Positions 10,760 to 23,504 are shown, counted from the stretch's first letter. The stretch: DNA of 64,000 nucleotides from Prochlorococcus sp. AG-402-C22 (GCA_003279535.1 QCHO01000002.1:1-64000); one strand, 5' to 3'. Made by a program: numbers and translations. The notes: generated from the letters alone by a model not told the origin.

Positions 10760-12078
10760 TAATCGTTAATTAGTCCCTCGTACCTTTGAGAAATGACATA
10801 TGTCTGAATTTGCTTAGCAGTATCAATAGCAACACCAACAAGAATAAGTAATGACGTTGCTCCTAACCCCTGAAAAGTCTGCACATTTGTAGCTCTTTCT
10901 ACTGCGGCTGGGATTATAGCTACTGAACCAAGGAATAATCCTCCTAACAATGTCAACCTATTTTGTATCCCTGATAAGTAGTTTGCCGTATTAGTTCCTG
11001 GTCTAACTCCTGGTATTGCCACTCCCCCTTTCTTTAAATTTGAAGCCACATCAACTGGATTAATAGTAAGAGATGCATAAAAATAAGAGAATCCCAAAAT
11101 TAAAGAGAAGAATGTTAGAGCATATGGCCATGGATTAGAAGATCCAGGATTTAAACTACTCGCTAATTTGATTAAGACCGGATTGCCTGTGACATTTGCA
11201 ATAGTTATAGGTAAAAAGATTAAAGCAGATGCAAAAATGATAGGCATGACCCCCCCTGCATTTAATTTCAAGGGCAAATAACTTTGTCTAGTAGGAAGTA
11301 ATGTTGTATTTCCTATTTGCCTTTTTGCACTAACAATAGGGATACGTCTTGCTCCCTCCTGGACAAAAATTATCCCAACAATTGTCAATAAAAATACTCC
11401 AAGTAAAACTGCTATACCTAATACATCTCCTCGATCACCAGTTTGAGCTTTTTCGATGGTTGAACTAAGAGCCTTTGGTAAAGTCGAAACGATATTCAAG
11501 AAAATTACCAATGAAGCTCCTTGTCCAATTCCTTTCTCTGTAATAATTTCACTAAACCACATAACTAACATTGAGCCAGTAACTAATGCTATGGAGGTTT
11601 GCAAGACAAATGTAGTTTCACTTATACCTTGAATTGCATATTGTCTGAGAATTAAAGAAAAAATAATACTCTGCAAAAACCCCCAACCCAAAGAAACATA
11701 CCTAGTTATTTGAGCAATTTTTCTTCTACCCGCTTCTCCTTCATTTTTTTGTAAATCTTCAAGAACAGGCAATGAAGCAGTGAGAAGCTGAATAATAATT
11801 GATGCGTTTATAAAAGGAAGTATACCTAATGCGAATATTCCAAGGGTTGAAATCCCTCCGCCAGTAAAAATATCTAAAAAACCTATTAATTGGCCTCCTT
11901 GATCAATAAAACTTTTAAAAGCAACCCTATCAATACCGGGCATGGGGATATAGATACCAAGTCTTACTAAAAGAAGAAGACCTAAAGTTGTTAAAACTCT
12001 TCCCCTTAGCTCTTTATTTAAAAATAATTGGGACAGTATTTCAGAAGCGCTAGGATTTCTACTTTTGTTGACAAACAT
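10759..12078 (-). CDS. secY: preprotein translocase subunit SecY
   Basis: [12 protein letters not shown]...[14 protein letters not shown]...[16 protein letters not shown]. Confidence 0.96.
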   Translation of the reverse strand: MFVNKSRNPSASEILSQLFLNKELRGRVLTTLGLLLLVRLGIYIPMPGIDRVAFKSFIDQGGQLIGFLDIFTGGGISTLGIFALGILPFINASIIIQLLTASLPVLEDLQKNEGEAGRRKIAQITRYVSLGWGFLQSIIFSLILRQYAIQGISETTFVLQTSIALVTGSMLVMWFSEIITEKGIGQGASLVIFLNIVSTLPKALSSTIEKAQTGDRGDVLGIAVLLGVFLLTIVGIIFVQEGARRIPIVSAKRQIGNTTLLPTRQSYLPLKLNAGGVMPIIFASALIFLPITIANVTGNPVLIKLASSLNPGSSNPWPYALTFFSLILGFSYFYASLTINPVDVASNLKKGGVAIPGVRPGTNTANYLSGIQNRLTLLGGLFLGSVAIIPAAVERATNVQTFQGLGATSLLILVGVAIDTAKQIQTYVISQRYEGLIND

Positions 12079-12108
12079 TTTAAAGCATAACTAAATTTTT
12101 TAGTAAAT

Positions 12109-12567
12109 TTATTTATTATTTACAAGCTCGCAGGAACCACCTGCGTCCTCAATTTTTTGTTTGGCTACTTTTGTGAATGCATGCGCCTGAACTGTTAACT
12201 TTACATTAACTTTTCCGTTACCAAGAATTTTTAAAGGAAATTTTGGCTTAAAAAGCAATCCTTTCTTGACTAGTGAATCTAAATTAACAATCTCGTTTTC
12301 TTTAAAATCATTTAATTTATCTAAATTTATTGTGGAAAAGTTCTTTTGATTAATTATTTCAAAGTGCTTTAATTTTGGAACTCTTCTATACAAAGGCATT
12401 TGGCCACCTTCAAAACCTGGACGGGTGGGTCTTCCTGAACGTGACTTTTGTCCTCTCATTCCAAAACCGCATGAAGCGCCCTGTCCGGCAGCAATACCTC
12501 TACCCTTTCTTAATTTTTTCTTCCTAGAGCCTGAGTTTGATTGAAGTGTATTTAATGTTGAAGTCAT
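12109..12567 (-). CDS. rplO: 50S ribosomal protein L15
   Basis: [45 protein letters not shown]; start adjusted to the second Met. Confidence 0.94.
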   Translation of the reverse strand: MTSTLNTLQSNSGSRKKKLRKGRGIAAGQGASCGFGMRGQKSRSGRPTRPGFEGGQMPLYRRVPKLKHFEIINQKNFSTINLDKLNDFKENEIVNLDSLVKKGLLFKPKFPLKILGNGKVNVKLTVQAHAFTKVAKQKIEDAGGSCELVNNK

Positions 12568-12572
12568 AATTT

Positions 12573-13196
12573 TCAAGAATAAAGCTGTTCAAGTGAGATG
12601 CCTCTCTCCCTTGAGGCAGATTTGTGTGTTCTTAATTGTGAAAGGGCTACCATAGCAGCTCTTGCATTATTCAAAGGTGTTTTACTACCCAATCTTTTTG
12701 CTAAGACATTTTTTATGCCTGCTAATTCTAAAACTGTTCTAATTGAACCCCCAGCAATTACACCTGTACCTGGAGCGGCTGGTCTAATAAGTACATTAGC
12801 AGCTCCGTCTCTACCTATAGATAAAGTTGGTATTGAATTATTAGGAGTTAATGGAACCCTAACAAGATTTTTTTTGCCATCTGAAACTCCCTTTCTAACC
12901 GCACCAATGACATCTCCAGCTTTTCCAACTCCAACTCCGACTTGACCTTTCTCATTACCAACAACAACAATTGCTCTAAAACTCATCTTTTTTCCACCTT
13001 TAACAGTTTTAGATACGCGTCTTATTTGAACAACCCTTTCTTGCCAATCAGAATCTCTCTCTAGATTTTTCGAATCACCTCTTCTATTTCTTTTTCGATC
13101 GTTATTACGATTATTCTTTTTTTGTTCGCCAGGAATAGCTCCAGGAACGTTGTCATTCTTGGATTGAGTTTCTTGTTTTGTTGGAGTGTTAGTCAT
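12573..13196 (-). CDS. rpsE: 30S ribosomal protein S5
   Basis: [46 protein letters not shown]. Confidence 0.96.
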   Translation of the reverse strand: MTNTPTKQETQSKNDNVPGAIPGEQKKNNRNNDRKRNRRGDSKNLERDSDWQERVVQIRRVSKTVKGGKKMSFRAIVVVGNEKGQVGVGVGKAGDVIGAVRKGVSDGKKNLVRVPLTPNNSIPTLSIGRDGAANVLIRPAAPGTGVIAGGSIRTVLELAGIKNVLAKRLGSKTPLNNARAAMVALSQLRTHKSASRERGISLEQLYS

Positions 13197-13211
13197 AGTA
13201 AAAATTAAAAT

Positions 13212-13580
13212 TTAGAATTCTAAGCCAGCTTCACGAGCAGCATCTGCAAGAGCCTTAACTCTGCCGTGATATAAATTACCTCCACGATCGAAAATTACTT
13301 GCTTAATACCTTTTTTCATCGCTCTATTTGCTAATAATTTTCCAACAATAGAAGAAGAATTACAATCAGAAGGTAATTTCTCTGATTTTTCTCTGAGTTC
13401 TTTATCTACAGTTGAAGCAGAGCAAATAGTTTTTTGAGAGCTATCGTCTATAACCTGAGCGTAAATATGGTTATTAGAGCGAAAAACAGACAATCTTGGA
13501 CGCGTTGCATCTCCAATTAAGAATCTTCTTAATCTTCTATGTCTTTTTTGAGTTTGTAATTTCCTGGAAAGTTTGGTCAT
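13212..13580 (-). CDS. rplR: 50S ribosomal protein L18
   Basis: [34 protein letters not shown]. Confidence 0.96.
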   Translation of the reverse strand: MTKLSRKLQTQKRHRRLRRFLIGDATRPRLSVFRSNNHIYAQVIDDSSQKTICSASTVDKELREKSEKLPSDCNSSSIVGKLLANRAMKKGIKQVIFDRGGNLYHGRVKALADAAREAGLEF

Positions 13581-13594
13581 TTTTTTAAGTAAAA

Positions 13595-14134
13595 TTATTT
13601 TTTGCCAGATTTACCAGCTTTTCTGAGAATTCTCTCATCATGATATTTTATTCCCTTTCCTTTATATGGTTCTGGAGGTCTAATTGATCTGATTTTTGCT
13701 GCTTCATTGCCAACAATTTCCTTATCAATTCCAGATACGGTAACGTTTGTATTACTCTCAACCTTGTATGTTATACCATCAGGGGGGATCATTTCTACTG
13801 GATGACTATATCCTGCACTTACAACTAGATTTTTACCTTTTACTTGTGCTCTGGATCCAACTCCTACAATTTCAAGTTTCTTTGAAAAACCTTGACTAAC
13901 CCCCTCAATCATATTTGCAATTAAAGCTCGACATAAACCATGTCTTTGCCTTGATTGTATTTTAGTTGTTGTAGGACTCACAACAACAGTATTATTTTTT
14001 TTATCAAAACTAACGCCCTCAGGCATAAGACGTTTTAGCTCACCCTTGGGGCCTTTAACTATTACTGTTAATCCATCAAAATCTACTGATACTTTTTCAG
14101 GAATAAGTACTGGTGTTTTTCCAATTCTTGACAT
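13595..14134 (-). CDS. rplF: 50S ribosomal protein L6
   Basis: [15 protein letters not shown]...[28 protein letters not shown]. Confidence 0.96.
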   Translation of the reverse strand: MSRIGKTPVLIPEKVSVDFDGLTVIVKGPKGELKRLMPEGVSFDKKNNTVVVSPTTTKIQSRQRHGLCRALIANMIEGVSQGFSKKLEIVGVGSRAQVKGKNLVVSAGYSHPVEMIPPDGITYKVESNTNVTVSGIDKEIVGNEAAKIRSIRPPEPYKGKGIKYHDERILRKAGKSGKK

Positions 14135-14146
14135 GATTAATTCTCC

Positions 14147-14548
14147 TTAATAAACATAACAAAGTACTTCGCCGCCAATGCCTTGCTTCCTAGCATCGCG
14201 ATCACTCATGACACCTTTAGATGTTGAGATGATGGCAACTCCAAGACCTCCAAGAACTTTTGGTAAGCCTCTAGTATTTTTATAAATTCTCAAACCAGGT
14301 TTACTAACTCTTTGCATAGATCGAATAGTTGGGAATTTATTTTTACCACTATATTTTAGACCGAGTATTATTTGTGACTTATAACCTTCACCTTCCTCAT
14401 TAATATCAGAAATGAACCCCTCTTTTTGAAGCACTTTGGCAATACTTAAGGACATTTTTGAACCTGGGATTGTTGTAGTTGTATGCTTTTTTTGACTCGC
14501 ATTTCTAATTCGAGTAAGCATATCAGAAATAGGATCGTGATTTGACAT
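14147..14548 (-). CDS. rpsH: 30S ribosomal protein S8
   Basis: [15 protein letters not shown]...[26 protein letters not shown]. Confidence 0.96.
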   Translation of the reverse strand: MSNHDPISDMLTRIRNASQKKHTTTTIPGSKMSLSIAKVLQKEGFISDINEEGEGYKSQIILGLKYSGKNKFPTIRSMQRVSKPGLRIYKNTRGLPKVLGGLGVAIISTSKGVMSDRDARKQGIGGEVLCYVY

Positions 14549-14557
14549 AGTTTTAAT

Positions 14558-15097
14558 TTAATTCTTACTAAAAGGCATTCCTAACTCTTGCAGAAGAGCT
14601 TTACCTTCTTGATCTGATTTTGCACTAGTGACAATAGTTATATCCATACCTCTTATTGAATCTATTTTATCAAAAGAGATTTCAGGAAAAATCAGTTGCT
14701 CTTTAACTCCAAGGGTGTAATTACCTCTGCCATCAAAACTTTTTGGATTAACTCCTCTAAAGTCTCTTATTCTTGGTAAAGCAAGATTTATAAATCTCTC
14801 CAAAAAGGAATACATCCTGTCCCCTCTTAACGTTACAGTACAACCAATCGGCATACCTTCACGAATTTTAAAACCCGCGATAGCTTTTTTAGCCCTAGTT
14901 ACTAAGGCCTTTTGTCCTGTAATTGTTGCCATTTCGTTTAAAGAAGCTTCAAGAGCTTTTGAATTTGAGGCAGCTTCACCAAGACCTCTATTAACGTTGA
15001 CTTTGACAACTTTAGGTACTTGATGAATATTTTGGAGACCAAGATCCTTTAAAAGTTTTGGCCTAATTGATTCTTTGTAGCGATTTTTTAGAGTCAT
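14558..15097 (-). CDS. rplE: 50S ribosomal protein L5
   Basis: [16 protein letters not shown]...[30 protein letters not shown]. Confidence 0.96.
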   Translation of the reverse strand: MTLKNRYKESIRPKLLKDLGLQNIHQVPKVVKVNVNRGLGEAASNSKALEASLNEMATITGQKALVTRAKKAIAGFKIREGMPIGCTVTLRGDRMYSFLERFINLALPRIRDFRGVNPKSFDGRGNYTLGVKEQLIFPEISFDKIDSIRGMDITIVTSAKSDQEGKALLQELGMPFSKN

Positions 15098-15171
15098 AAT
15101 TTTTTGTTAATTCTGGTCTTTGTCAGAATTGATAAATTAGAAAAAGTTGAAATCTGATTTCTGATGAAAAA

Positions 15172-15483
15172 TTAATCAATTACTTCACCAGTTTTCTTCA
15201 ATCTTCTTTTCTTAACTCCCTCTTTATCAATAAAGTATTCAATCTTACTTGTAAGATTTTTATCCTTTGAAAAAAACATTACATTTGATGCATGTAAAGA
15301 TGCTTCTTCAGTAAGTATTCTTCCAGTTTCTCCTTCCTGAGTTGGTTTTACATGTTTAGTTCTAAGGTTAATTCCTTTAACGACAACTCTATTTTCAAGA
15401 GGGATAGTTTTTAAAACCTCACCAGTTTTACCTTTTTCCTTTCCGTTAATTACCTTTACTAAATCTCCAATTTTGATTCTCAT
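15172..15483 (-). CDS. rplX: 50S ribosomal protein L24
   Basis: [26 protein letters not shown]; start adjusted to ATG at 15483. Confidence 0.93.
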   Translation of the reverse strand: MRIKIGDLVKVINGKEKGKTGEVLKTIPLENRVVVKGINLRTKHVKPTQEGETGRILTEEASLHASNVMFFSKDKNLTSKIEYFIDKEGVKKRRLKKTGEVID

Positions 15484-15528
15484 TTTTATTCTTTGGAAAT
15501 TCTTCTTTTGTTTTAATGAATCCAACAT

Positions 15529-15894
15529 TTAAATCACCTCCGGAGCAAGAGAAACAATTTTAGTGTAATTTTTATCCCGCAGTTCTCTGGCTACAGGACC
15601 AAATACTCTTGTTCCTTTTGGATTCTTATCCTCATTAATCAAAACAGCAGCATTATCATCAAATCTTATTGAATTTCCAGTATTTCTTCTTAATGTCGCT
15701 TTTGTTCTAACTATCACAGCTTTCACAACCTCAGATTTCTTAACTCCCATATTCGGAAGAGCATCTTTAACAGTTGCTACAATGACATCCCCAACATGTG
15801 CATATCTTCTATTAGATCCTAAAACTCTAATGCACTGGAGTCTTTTGGCTCCACTGTTATCTGCAACTGCTAAATAAGTTTCTTGTTGAATCAT
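15529..15894 (-). CDS. rplN: 50S ribosomal protein L14
   Basis: [26 protein letters not shown]. Confidence 0.97.
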   Translation of the reverse strand: MIQQETYLAVADNSGAKRLQCIRVLGSNRRYAHVGDVIVATVKDALPNMGVKKSEVVKAVIVRTKATLRRNTGNSIRFDDNAAVLINEDKNPKGTRVFGPVARELRDKNYTKIVSLAPEVI

Positions 15895-16157
15895 TTTTTG
15901 ACCTCCTCTGACTTAATTGTTTTGTTGAGGATCTCTTCTATTGCCCATCTTTTATGAGCACTAAGTGGTCTAGTTTCCCTAATCTTAACTCGATCACCTA
16001 AAGCACATGTATTTTCAGGATCATGCGCCTTGTATCTGGTAGTCCTACTCACAATTTTTTTATAAGTGGGATGTGGATATCTGTTAATAACAGCAACAAC
16101 AACTGTTTTATCCATTTTGTCGCTGACAACAGTACCAATTCTTTCTTTAAGTGCCAT
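15891..16157 (-). CDS. rpsQ: 30S ribosomal protein S17
   Basis: [50 protein letters not shown]. Confidence 0.96.
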   Translation of the reverse strand: MALKERIGTVVSDKMDKTVVVAVINRYPHPTYKKIVSRTTRYKAHDPENTCALGDRVKIRETRPLSAHKRWAIEEILNKTIKSEEVKK

Positions 16158-16166
16158 AACTAATAA

Positions 16167-16385
16167 TTAATCTGAAGTTTTTTGAGAAGCAGATTGACTC
16201 TTACTGATAGTAAGTAATTGCGCAACTTGCTTCTTTATTATTTTAAATTTATGAGTTTCATTGAGCTGTCTAGTAGCTTGCTTGAATCTCAAATCAAAAA
16301 GATCTTTTCGTAGTTGGTCAATTTTTTCAGTAATTTGAGCTGAATTTAATTTTTTAAATTCTTTAAGAGACTCTGAGTTTTTCAT
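16167..16385 (-). CDS. rpmC: 50S ribosomal protein L29
   Basis: [35 protein letters not shown]. Confidence 0.94.
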   Translation of the reverse strand: MKNSESLKEFKKLNSAQITEKIDQLRKDLFDLRFKQATRQLNETHKFKIIKKQVAQLLTISKSQSASQKTSD

Positions 16386-16864
16386 TGTTTAACCTCCTCT
16401 TGAGATTGTTTATTATTTTTTATCTTTTCTTGGGAGGGAACTTCTAGATTTTTATCAATCGAAATGAATTTTGTTTTTACAGGAAGTTTGTATTGAGCTA
16501 GACGCATAGCTTCTTTTGCAATTTCCTCAGTGATATCATCACCACCCATTTCAAAAAGTATTCTTCCAGGTTTTACTACTGCAACCCAAAACTCTGGATT
16601 ACCTTTACCAGAACCCATTCTAGTTTCGGCAGGTCTCATGGTTACAGGTTTATCAGGGAAAATTCTTATCCAGATTTGGCCTCCACGTTTGATATATCTT
16701 GTCATAGCTCGTCTACTTGCCTCAATCTGGCGTGCAGTGACCCATCCACAGTCTTGCGCTTGGAGAGCAAATTGACCAAAAGCAATGGTATTACCTTTAG
16801 AGGCCACCCCTCTCATTCTGCCTCTATGTTGTTTACGAAATTTTGTACGTTTTGGACTAAGCAT
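16382..16864 (-). CDS. rplP: 50S ribosomal protein L16
   Basis: [36 protein letters not shown]. Confidence 0.97.
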   Translation of the reverse strand: MLSPKRTKFRKQHRGRMRGVASKGNTIAFGQFALQAQDCGWVTARQIEASRRAMTRYIKRGGQIWIRIFPDKPVTMRPAETRMGSGKGNPEFWVAVVKPGRILFEMGGDDITEEIAKEAMRLAQYKLPVKTKFISIDKNLEVPSQEKIKNNKQSQEEVKQ

Positions 16865-16875
16865 TTTTATACCTC

Positions 16876-17607
16876 CTATGAATTCTCATTTGAACGATCC
16901 TCAAATTGTTGAGGTCTTCTACTAGCTTTTCTCTTAGGGTTTGCACCCACTGGAATTGTTTGTTCTTCTTTAGGAAGAACTTCTCCTTTGAAAACCCAAA
17001 CTTTAATACCTAAAACACCGTAAGTAGTATTAGCTTCACGTGTTGCATAGTCAATTTCAGCTCTCAAAGTATGTAGAGGAACTCTACCTTCTCTGGTCCA
17101 TTCTGTTCTAGCTATTTCAGCGCCGTTCAACCTTCCCCCTACTTGTATTTTAAGCCCTAGTACTCCAGCCCTTTGAGCCCTCTGCAATGCCATTCTTATA
17201 GTTCTTCTAAAGGCGACTCTTTTTTCAAGTTGTTGCGCAATATATTCAGCCAGTAAAAAAGCATCTGCGTCAACGCGCTCAACTTCAACAACATTTATTC
17301 TGACTTGCCTTGTTCTATCACCAATAGTTTTTTGAATTCCAGATCTTAATTCTTCAATACCACTTCCTTGTCTTCCAACTATCACTCCTGGTCTTGCTGT
17401 TTTTAATTCAAGTTCCAGTTGATCAGCTTTCCTTGCTATAAGTACATCGCTAATTCCTGCTGCACCATATTTTTTCTGTATAAAAGTACGAATTTTAAAA
17501 TCTTCTTGAAGAAGAATTGGATATGTTTTTGAGGTAGCAAACCATTTGGAGCGATGCTCTTGTGTAATTCCTAACCTTAGTCCAGAGGGATGTATTTTAT
17601 GTCCCAT
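16876..17607 (-). CDS. rpsC: 30S ribosomal protein S3
   Basis: [26 protein letters not shown] region [14 protein letters not shown]. Confidence 0.97.
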   Translation of the reverse strand: MGHKIHPSGLRLGITQEHRSKWFATSKTYPILLQEDFKIRTFIQKKYGAAGISDVLIARKADQLELELKTARPGVIVGRQGSGIEELRSGIQKTIGDRTRQVRINVVEVERVDADAFLLAEYIAQQLEKRVAFRRTIRMALQRAQRAGVLGLKIQVGGRLNGAEIARTEWTREGRVPLHTLRAEIDYATREANTTYGVLGIKVWVFKGEVLPKEEQTIPVGANPKRKASRRPQQFEDRSNENS

Positions 17608-17993
17608 TAGTTTTGTACCTCCGCATTAGTTTGAGTAGGAGCAGATTCAACAGAAATACTAATATGGCAAGTCTGTTTTTTGATTGAAAAAGCTCTACCT
17701 TGAGCCCTAGGCCTATACCTTTTCATTACAGGACCACTATTAGCCCATGCAGAGGAAATAACTAAGGTAGATGGATCCATTCCAAGATTATGCTCTGCAT
17801 TAGCAACTGCAGATCTTAGAACTTTAGTGATTGGATCAGTAGATCTGTAAGGCATAAATTCCAACATGATTAATGCATCTCTATATGACCGACCCCTTAT
17901 TTGATCAAGAACTCTTCTAACTTTAGAGGCTGATCCTCGAACATAGTTTCCATGAGCAACAGCCGTTTTTGTTGTTTCAGGTGTTTTTGTCAT
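17607..17993 (-). CDS. rplV: 50S ribosomal protein L22
   Basis: [31 protein letters not shown]...[23 protein letters not shown]. Confidence 0.96.
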   Translation of the reverse strand: MTKTPETTKTAVAHGNYVRGSASKVRRVLDQIRGRSYRDALIMLEFMPYRSTDPITKVLRSAVANAEHNLGMDPSTLVISSAWANSGPVMKRYRPRAQGRAFSIKKQTCHISISVESAPTQTNAEVQN

Positions 17994-18268
17994 GATTTTG
18001 CTCCTTTCTTATCTCTTATGTGACCGCGGTAAGTGCGTGTAGGAGCAAATTCTCCGAGTTTATGACCGATCATTTGTTCGGTTATAAATACAGGAATATG
18101 AGACTTCCCATTATGGACCGCAATTGTGTGGCCAATCATTACAGGTAAAATCGTGGAAGCTCTAGACCAAGTTTTAATAACAGACTTGTCATTGTCAGTG
18201 TTTTGTTTTTCTACCTTTTTGAGCAAGCTATCTGCTATAAAAGGTCCTTTTTTTAGTGATCGTCCCAT
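17990..18268 (-). CDS. rpsS: 30S ribosomal protein S19
   Basis: [22 protein letters not shown]...[22 protein letters not shown]. Confidence 0.97.
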   Translation of the reverse strand: MGRSLKKGPFIADSLLKKVEKQNTDNDKSVIKTWSRASTILPVMIGHTIAVHNGKSHIPVFITEQMIGHKLGEFAPTRTYRGHIRDKKGAKS

Positions 18269-18305
18269 GTTTATAAAATAGAAATTAAAGTCATAAATGA
18301 AGTAA

Positions 18306-19169
18306 TCAAGAGTCTCTTCCTCCTCTACTCCTCTTAGAAACGCGACGACGTCTTCGAACTACTAATTTGTTACTTGGTTTGTTCTTTTTACGTGTCTTTA
18401 ACCCAAGAGCTGGTTTACCCCATGGAGTAACAGGGCCTGCTCTACCAATTGGTGCTTTTCCCTCTCCTCCTCCATGTGGATGATCACATGGGTTCATTAC
18501 ACTTCCTCTTACTTGTGGCCTTCTTCCAAGCCATCTTCTTCTTCCTGCTTTGCCTAAGCTCGTATTTCTTATTTCTGAATTACCAACTTCTCCAAGAGTT
18601 GCATAGCATTCTTTTCTAACAAGTCTTACCTCGGTAGATGGGAGTTTTAAAGCAACGTAATCTCCCTCTTTTGCCATAACTTGTGCGCTAGCTCCAGCTG
18701 ATCTAACCATCTGTGCACCTCTTCCTGCATATAACTCGACACAATGAACACTAGATCCTAATGGCATAACAGAGAGTGGCATTGCATTTCCATCTTCAAT
18801 TGGAACACTTTCTCCAGATATGACATTTTGGCCAACTTTCACTCCAGCTGGAGCGATAATGTATCTTTTCTCTCCATCTTCATAAAATAAAAGTGCAAGC
18901 CTCGCATTTCTATGAGGATCGTAGTGGATAGCTGCAACTTTAGCATTAATATTTCTCTTATCTCTTCTAAAGTCGACCAATCTATATTGCCTTTTGTGAC
19001 CACCTCCACGATGACGGCAAGTAATAACTCCACGATTATTCCTACCTTTAACTCTATGTTTCGGAACTATTAGTGATCTCTCAGGTTTTGCACTTGTTAT
19101 TTCACTAAAATCAGTAACTACTCTCTGTCTAGTACCAGGTGTATAAGGTTTAAATTTACGAATTGCCAT
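18306..19169 (-). CDS. rplB: 50S ribosomal protein L2
   Basis: [25 protein letters not shown]...[22 protein letters not shown]. Confidence 0.97.
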   Translation of the reverse strand: MAIRKFKPYTPGTRQRVVTDFSEITSAKPERSLIVPKHRVKGRNNRGVITCRHRGGGHKRQYRLVDFRRDKRNINAKVAAIHYDPHRNARLALLFYEDGEKRYIIAPAGVKVGQNVISGESVPIEDGNAMPLSVMPLGSSVHCVELYAGRGAQMVRSAGASAQVMAKEGDYVALKLPSTEVRLVRKECYATLGEVGNSEIRNTSLGKAGRRRWLGRRPQVRGSVMNPCDHPHGGGEGKAPIGRAGPVTPWGKPALGLKTRKKNKPSNKLVVRRRRRVSKRSRGGRDS

Positions 19170-19181
19170 GATTAAAACTCC

Positions 19182-19484
19182 TTAAGATTCTGGAAATAGT
19201 TGGATTTTGTCTCCTTCAGCAAGACGTACAATTGCTTTCTTGACCTGAGAACGTTTACCGGAAAATTTCCCGACTCTTCTTGTTCTCCTAGGAGGATTCA
19301 TAGTGTTAACTCCTATGACTTTAACACTAAACAAGGCTTCAATAGCTGCCTTTATTTGTGGCTTTGCCGCTCTATAATCTACCTCAAAAGTATATTGATT
19401 AAGATCTAGTGCGTTTGTAGCTTTCTCAGTAATAACTGGTTTTCGTATTACATCAGCTAAACGAGAATCGAATAATTTACTCAT
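19182..19484 (-). CDS. rplW: 50S ribosomal protein L23
   Basis: [25 protein letters not shown]...[20 protein letters not shown]. Confidence 0.95.
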   Translation of the reverse strand: MSKLFDSRLADVIRKPVITEKATNALDLNQYTFEVDYRAAKPQIKAAIEALFSVKVIGVNTMNPPRRTRRVGKFSGKRSQVKKAIVRLAEGDKIQLFPES

Positions 19485-20113
19485 GATGCATAAACCTCCT
19501 GAATTTTATTTATTGCTGATTGACCTATTACCAACTTATTAGCATTGAGAATATCAAATACATTTAATTGATCGGCAGCGATTAATTTTACTTTTTCAAT
19601 ATTGTTAATGGATTTTTTTATTACATCGGAAGGGCTATCAAGAATAACCAAAACTTTTTCAGTTTTTTGTATGCCTAATCGAGCAAGGCCATTGATGATG
19701 TCACTTGTTTTAGGTTGCTTTAGGGTAGAACCAAAATCTTCAACAGCCTTCATATCAGATACTCTGGACATAAGTGCTGTTCTGAGAGCTAATCTACGTT
19801 CCTTACGATTCATATCAAGATTGTAAGAACGTGGCTTCGGCCCAAATATAATTCCACCACCAGGTCTTAAAGGTGTTCTTATTGATCCTTGACGAGCTCT
19901 TCCTGTGCCTTTCTGTTTGTATGGCTTTCTACCACCACCTCGTACTTCAGATCTTGTCAAAGTTGATGCAGTCCCTTGTCTTTTGTTTGCTAGTTGCCTA
20001 AGAACTGCTCTATGGATTAAGTCTGCCGAAGAAGTTTCCTTAGCAACTGCTAAATCAAGAGTGACTTTACCTGATTTTTTGCCATCCCACTTAAGAGTTT
20101 CTAGTGTTGTCAT
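19481..20113 (-). CDS. rplD: 50S ribosomal protein L4
   Basis: [40 protein letters not shown]. Confidence 0.96.
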   Translation of the reverse strand: MTTLETLKWDGKKSGKVTLDLAVAKETSSADLIHRAVLRQLANKRQGTASTLTRSEVRGGGRKPYKQKGTGRARQGSIRTPLRPGGGIIFGPKPRSYNLDMNRKERRLALRTALMSRVSDMKAVEDFGSTLKQPKTSDIINGLARLGIQKTEKVLVILDSPSDVIKKSINNIEKVKLIAADQLNVFDILNANKLVIGQSAINKIQEVYAS

Positions 20114-20763
20114 GATTTTTCACCTCCTTTATTTCCTACAACATTGTTTGGCTTGATATTGACGATTGAGCCAGGCTTACCTGGAACAGAACCTTTGACT
20201 ACTAGCAAATTTTTCTGGTCATCTATTTTTAGAACTAACAAACCTTTCGTAGTTATCTGTTTTCCTCCATATCTACCTGCCATTCTTTTCCCAGGATAAA
20301 TTCTGCCTGGAGTTGTTCCTGCTCCTGTAGAACCTGGAGCTCTATGATTTTTTGAACCATGACTCATAGGGCCTCTGCTAAATCCATGTCTTTTCTGGTA
20401 ACCAGCAAAACCTCTACCCATAGATTTGCCACTGATATCAACTTTTTGGCCAACCTCAAAGTTTTTTACAGTTATTTGATTTCCGATTTCATAAGATGAA
20501 GTTTCCGCAACCCTATATTCTTTTAAATGTTTTAAAAGTTCTTCACCTGATTTAAGTAAATGTCCCTTTTCAGGTTTACTGATATGCTTCTCTTTAGACA
20601 AGCCATAACCTATCTGAACGGCTGTATAACCATCCAAAGAGGTAGTTTTCAATTGGGTGACACGGCATGGGCCAGCCTCAATAAGAGTAACTGGTACCGC
20701 ATTACCTTTGTCGTCAAAAAGTTGGGACATGCCCAATTTCTTTCCTAAAATTCCTATAGACAT
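20110..20763 (-). CDS. rplC: 50S ribosomal protein L3
   Basis: [20 protein letters not shown]...[25 protein letters not shown]; start adjusted to ATG at 20763. Confidence 0.95.
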   Translation of the reverse strand: MSIGILGKKLGMSQLFDDKGNAVPVTLIEAGPCRVTQLKTTSLDGYTAVQIGYGLSKEKHISKPEKGHLLKSGEELLKHLKEYRVAETSSYEIGNQITVKNFEVGQKVDISGKSMGRGFAGYQKRHGFSRGPMSHGSKNHRAPGSTGAGTTPGRIYPGKRMAGRYGGKQITTKGLLVLKIDDQKNLLVVKGSVPGKPGSIVNIKPNNVVGNKGGEKS

Positions 20764-21044
20764 AAGACTAAAGTAGGCTAGCTCGTAATGATTTTTCAAT
20801 TATCTAAAGCCTTAAATTTAAAAGGTATAGTTGATGAAAAACAATTAATTAAGGTTGAGACTTATCTAAAAACTTAGATAGTTTCTCCAAGGGTAAACCC
20901 ACCTGATTTTTTTAACGAAACGCTAAAAAATGTGAAATTTTGTAGAGGCTCGGCTAGCTTGCGAGCTTAAAAAATTCACTAAATTACAATTGTACATCAT
21001 CAAGTACCATAAAATAAAATAAAATAGAAATAAAGGATATTTTT

Positions 21045-21515
21045 ATGCCATTACTTCTCACAGGGAAAAAGTTTCATAACGATCTAAAAACCAACAAATG
21101 TCTTGCAATCTTTGCTCCCCTCGAAGGTGGCTATGAAACTCGTCTTTTGAGGAGAATGAGAGCCAAGGGCTTTAAAACTTTTATAACCTCAGCAAGAGGG
21201 CTTGGAGATCCAGAAGTCTTTTTGCTCAAATTACATGGCATTAGACCACCTCATCTAGGTCATCAAAGCGTAGGAAGAAATGGAGCGCTCGGTGAAGTTC
21301 AACAAGTAATCCCAATGGCTTCTGAGTTATTTAATGAAAATGATAAAAATAAATTACTTTGGTTGTTAGAGGGTCAAGTGTTGTCTCAATCTGAATTAGA
21401 GAGCTTAATAGAGATTTGTACTAAAGATAATAAACTAACAATTGTTGTTGAAATGGGGGGTTCAAGAAAACTTGAATGGAAACCATTAAATGATTATATT
21501 TTGGATGCATTTTAA
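21045..21515 (+). CDS. ndhN: NAD(P)H-quinone oxidoreductase subunit N
   Basis: [43 protein letters not shown]...[29 protein letters not shown]. Confidence 0.92.
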   Translation: MPLLLTGKKFHNDLKTNKCLAIFAPLEGGYETRLLRRMRAKGFKTFITSARGLGDPEVFLLKLHGIRPPHLGHQSVGRNGALGEVQQVIPMASELFNENDKNKLLWLLEGQVLSQSELESLIEICTKDNKLTIVVEMGGSRKLEWKPLNDYILDAF

Positions 21516-21526
21516 ATTTAAATTGT

Positions 21527-22525
21527 TTGAATAAAACCAAGAATAAAAAAGATAAATGGATTAAGTTGATTTGTGGCGCCAGTAATGAAGATATTGTTGC
21601 TATCGAAGATTTATGTGCAATTTATACTGCTGCTGGTGTCGACTACATAGATGTTGCCGCTGAAGAATCTATAGTTCATGCAGCAAAAAAAGGAATCGAG
21701 TGGGCGAAAAAAATCTTTAACAAATCCCCTGGATTAATGATAAGCATCAGTGATGGTAATGATATCCACTTTCGTAAAGCAAAATTTGATCCATTAAGAT
21801 GTCCTCCTAATTGTTCAAGACCGTGCGAAAAAGTATGCCCCACCTTCGCCATTGATATTTCTGGGATCAAAGAGAGTAAATGTTATGGATGTGGAAGGTG
21901 CATTAATAGTTGTCCCCTAAATCTAATTAGTGAATATGAATACAATTTGTCAAAATATGATTTAGCAACAACACTCCAAAGAACAAAGCCTAATGCAGTA
22001 GAAATTCATACAGAAATCAATCGCTTAGATTCTTTTACAAAAGTTGTAAGTATACTTAAAAGTTCTGAAACGAAATTGGATAAGATATCTATCAGTTGTG
22101 GACTAAATCAATCTTTCAAAAAATCACAAGTTCCCGAAGATCTTTTGAAAGCTCTCTGGGAAAGATATGAAATTCTCAACGAACTCAATATTCCCCTTAT
22201 TTGGCAGCTTGATGGAAGGCCAATGTCTGGTGATCTTGCTCCAACAACAAGTAGAGATACAGTTAAATTGTTTGAAAAAATAGGTTCAGATCTTCCACCA
22301 GGATTAATTCAATTGGCAGGAGGAACAAATGAAAAAACGCATGAATTTTTGAAGTCAAACAACTTACCAGACGGAATAGCATTTGGAAGTGCTGCAAGAA
22401 AAATTATGCAGCCCCTTATTGAATTTGCGCACAAAAATAACAAAAGACTCTATGAGTATCCTGAAAGAATGGCATTAGCAATCAAAAAAGCTCAGAAATT
22501 TCTAGAGCCATGGAAATCGAGATAA
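21527..22525 (+). CDS. ldpA: LdpA, light-dependent period (circadian input) Fe-S protein
   Basis: LICGASNEDIVAIEDLCAIYTAAGVDYIDVAAEESIVHAAKKGIEWA; two ferredoxin-type Cys motifs (CPPNCSRPCEKVCP; CYGCGRCINSCP); follows ndhN. Confidence 0.88.
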   Translation: MNKTKNKKDKWIKLICGASNEDIVAIEDLCAIYTAAGVDYIDVAAEESIVHAAKKGIEWAKKIFNKSPGLMISISDGNDIHFRKAKFDPLRCPPNCSRPCEKVCPTFAIDISGIKESKCYGCGRCINSCPLNLISEYEYNLSKYDLATTLQRTKPNAVEIHTEINRLDSFTKVVSILKSSETKLDKISISCGLNQSFKKSQVPEDLLKALWERYEILNELNIPLIWQLDGRPMSGDLAPTTSRDTVKLFEKIGSDLPPGLIQLAGGTNEKTHEFLKSNNLPDGIAFGSAARKIMQPLIEFAHKNNKRLYEYPERMALAIKKAQKFLEPWKSR

Positions 22526-22625
22526 TTCAAATAATATTTTTATTTTTAAAACCTGCGCCATGTTTTTAAAACTTGTATTTTTTTGATAGAAAAAAATCTT
22601 TTGATGTATTAAACTAGAAGATCAA

Positions 22626-22697
22626 TGGGCCGTCGCCAAGTGGTAAGGCATCGGGTTTTGGTCTCGACATTCCTAGGTTCGAATCCTAGCGGCCCAG
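22626..22697 (+). tRNA. tRNA-Gln(TTG)
   Basis: tgggccgtcgccaagtggtaaggcatcgggttTTGgtctcgacattcctaggttcgaatcctagcggcccag; full cloverleaf. Confidence 0.94.
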
Positions 22698-22710
22698 TTC
22701 TAATATTTAA

Positions 22711-23496
22711 ATGGTGTCTTCTCAAAAAATATTTCTATTTGATTTTGATGGAGTTATAGTAGATGGAATACATGAATATTGGCATAGTTCTTTGCTGGCC
22801 TGTGAAAAATATTTAAATTCACCGTATATCTCTTTTGATCCAAAACTTTATAGAAGGGTACCAAATACTTTCAAAGAAATTAGGCCTTGGGTGAAATATG
22901 GTTGGGAAATGGTTCTAATTGTTCACGAAATTATAAAAAAAGAAAATCCAATAGAAAATCATAATAAAAATGATTTCGTTAATAATTACCATCAAAATTG
23001 CCAGAGGATATTAAAAGATAATTCCTGGATTGCCGAAGATCTACAAAAAATACTAGATAAGTCTCGTGAGTACCAAATTGATAAAGATTTTAAGTCATGG
23101 GTTAATTTACACGATCCATTTTTTGAAGTTATAAATTTCTTGAAAGAATTAAGGAAGAGAGAAATAAAAACCGGAATAATAACAACAAAAGGAAAAAAAT
23201 TTGCAGAAAAGATACTTAAACAATTAAATATTTTTCCAGAGTTTATTTTTGGATATGAATCAGGAACAAAAATCAAAATAGCTGAAAAGCTCTCACAAAC
23301 TTATGAAATTTTGGGTTTTATAGAAGATAGGAAAAAAACTCTAATTGATATTAAAAAAAATTCAGGAACCGCTCATATTCCATGCTTCCTAGCTGATTGG
23401 GGATATTTAAAAGACTCAGATAGATACAATTTAAGTAATGAAATCACATTATTAAAATTAAGTAATTTTGAAAAATTAGTTGCAATTCAAAGATAA
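22711..23496 (+). CDS. HAD-superfamily hydrolase
   Basis: Motif I FLFDFDGVIVDG; GIITTKGKKFAEKIL; GFIEDRKKTL. Confidence 0.75.
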   Translation: MVSSQKIFLFDFDGVIVDGIHEYWHSSLLACEKYLNSPYISFDPKLYRRVPNTFKEIRPWVKYGWEMVLIVHEIIKKENPIENHNKNDFVNNYHQNCQRILKDNSWIAEDLQKILDKSREYQIDKDFKSWVNLHDPFFEVINFLKELRKREIKTGIITTKGKKFAEKILKQLNIFPEFIFGYESGTKIKIAEKLSQTYEILGFIEDRKKTLIDIKKNSGTAHIPCFLADWGYLKDSDRYNLSNEITLLKLSNFEKLVAIQR

Positions 23497-23504
23497 TCAG
23501 CTAG

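Noticed and set aside
12598-12945. 115-aa plus-strand ORF opposite rpsE
   Set aside because: Fully antisense to a strong ribosomal protein gene; composition is the shadow of that gene.
8211-20763. Missing rpmD, rpsN, rpsJ within the ribosomal cluster
   Set aside because: Cyanobacterial ribosomal clusters usually lack these genes at these positions, so this is normal.
21004-21026. AAAAT-type short tandem repeat upstream of ndhN
   Set aside because: Only a few units in a very AT-rich genome; expected by chance.
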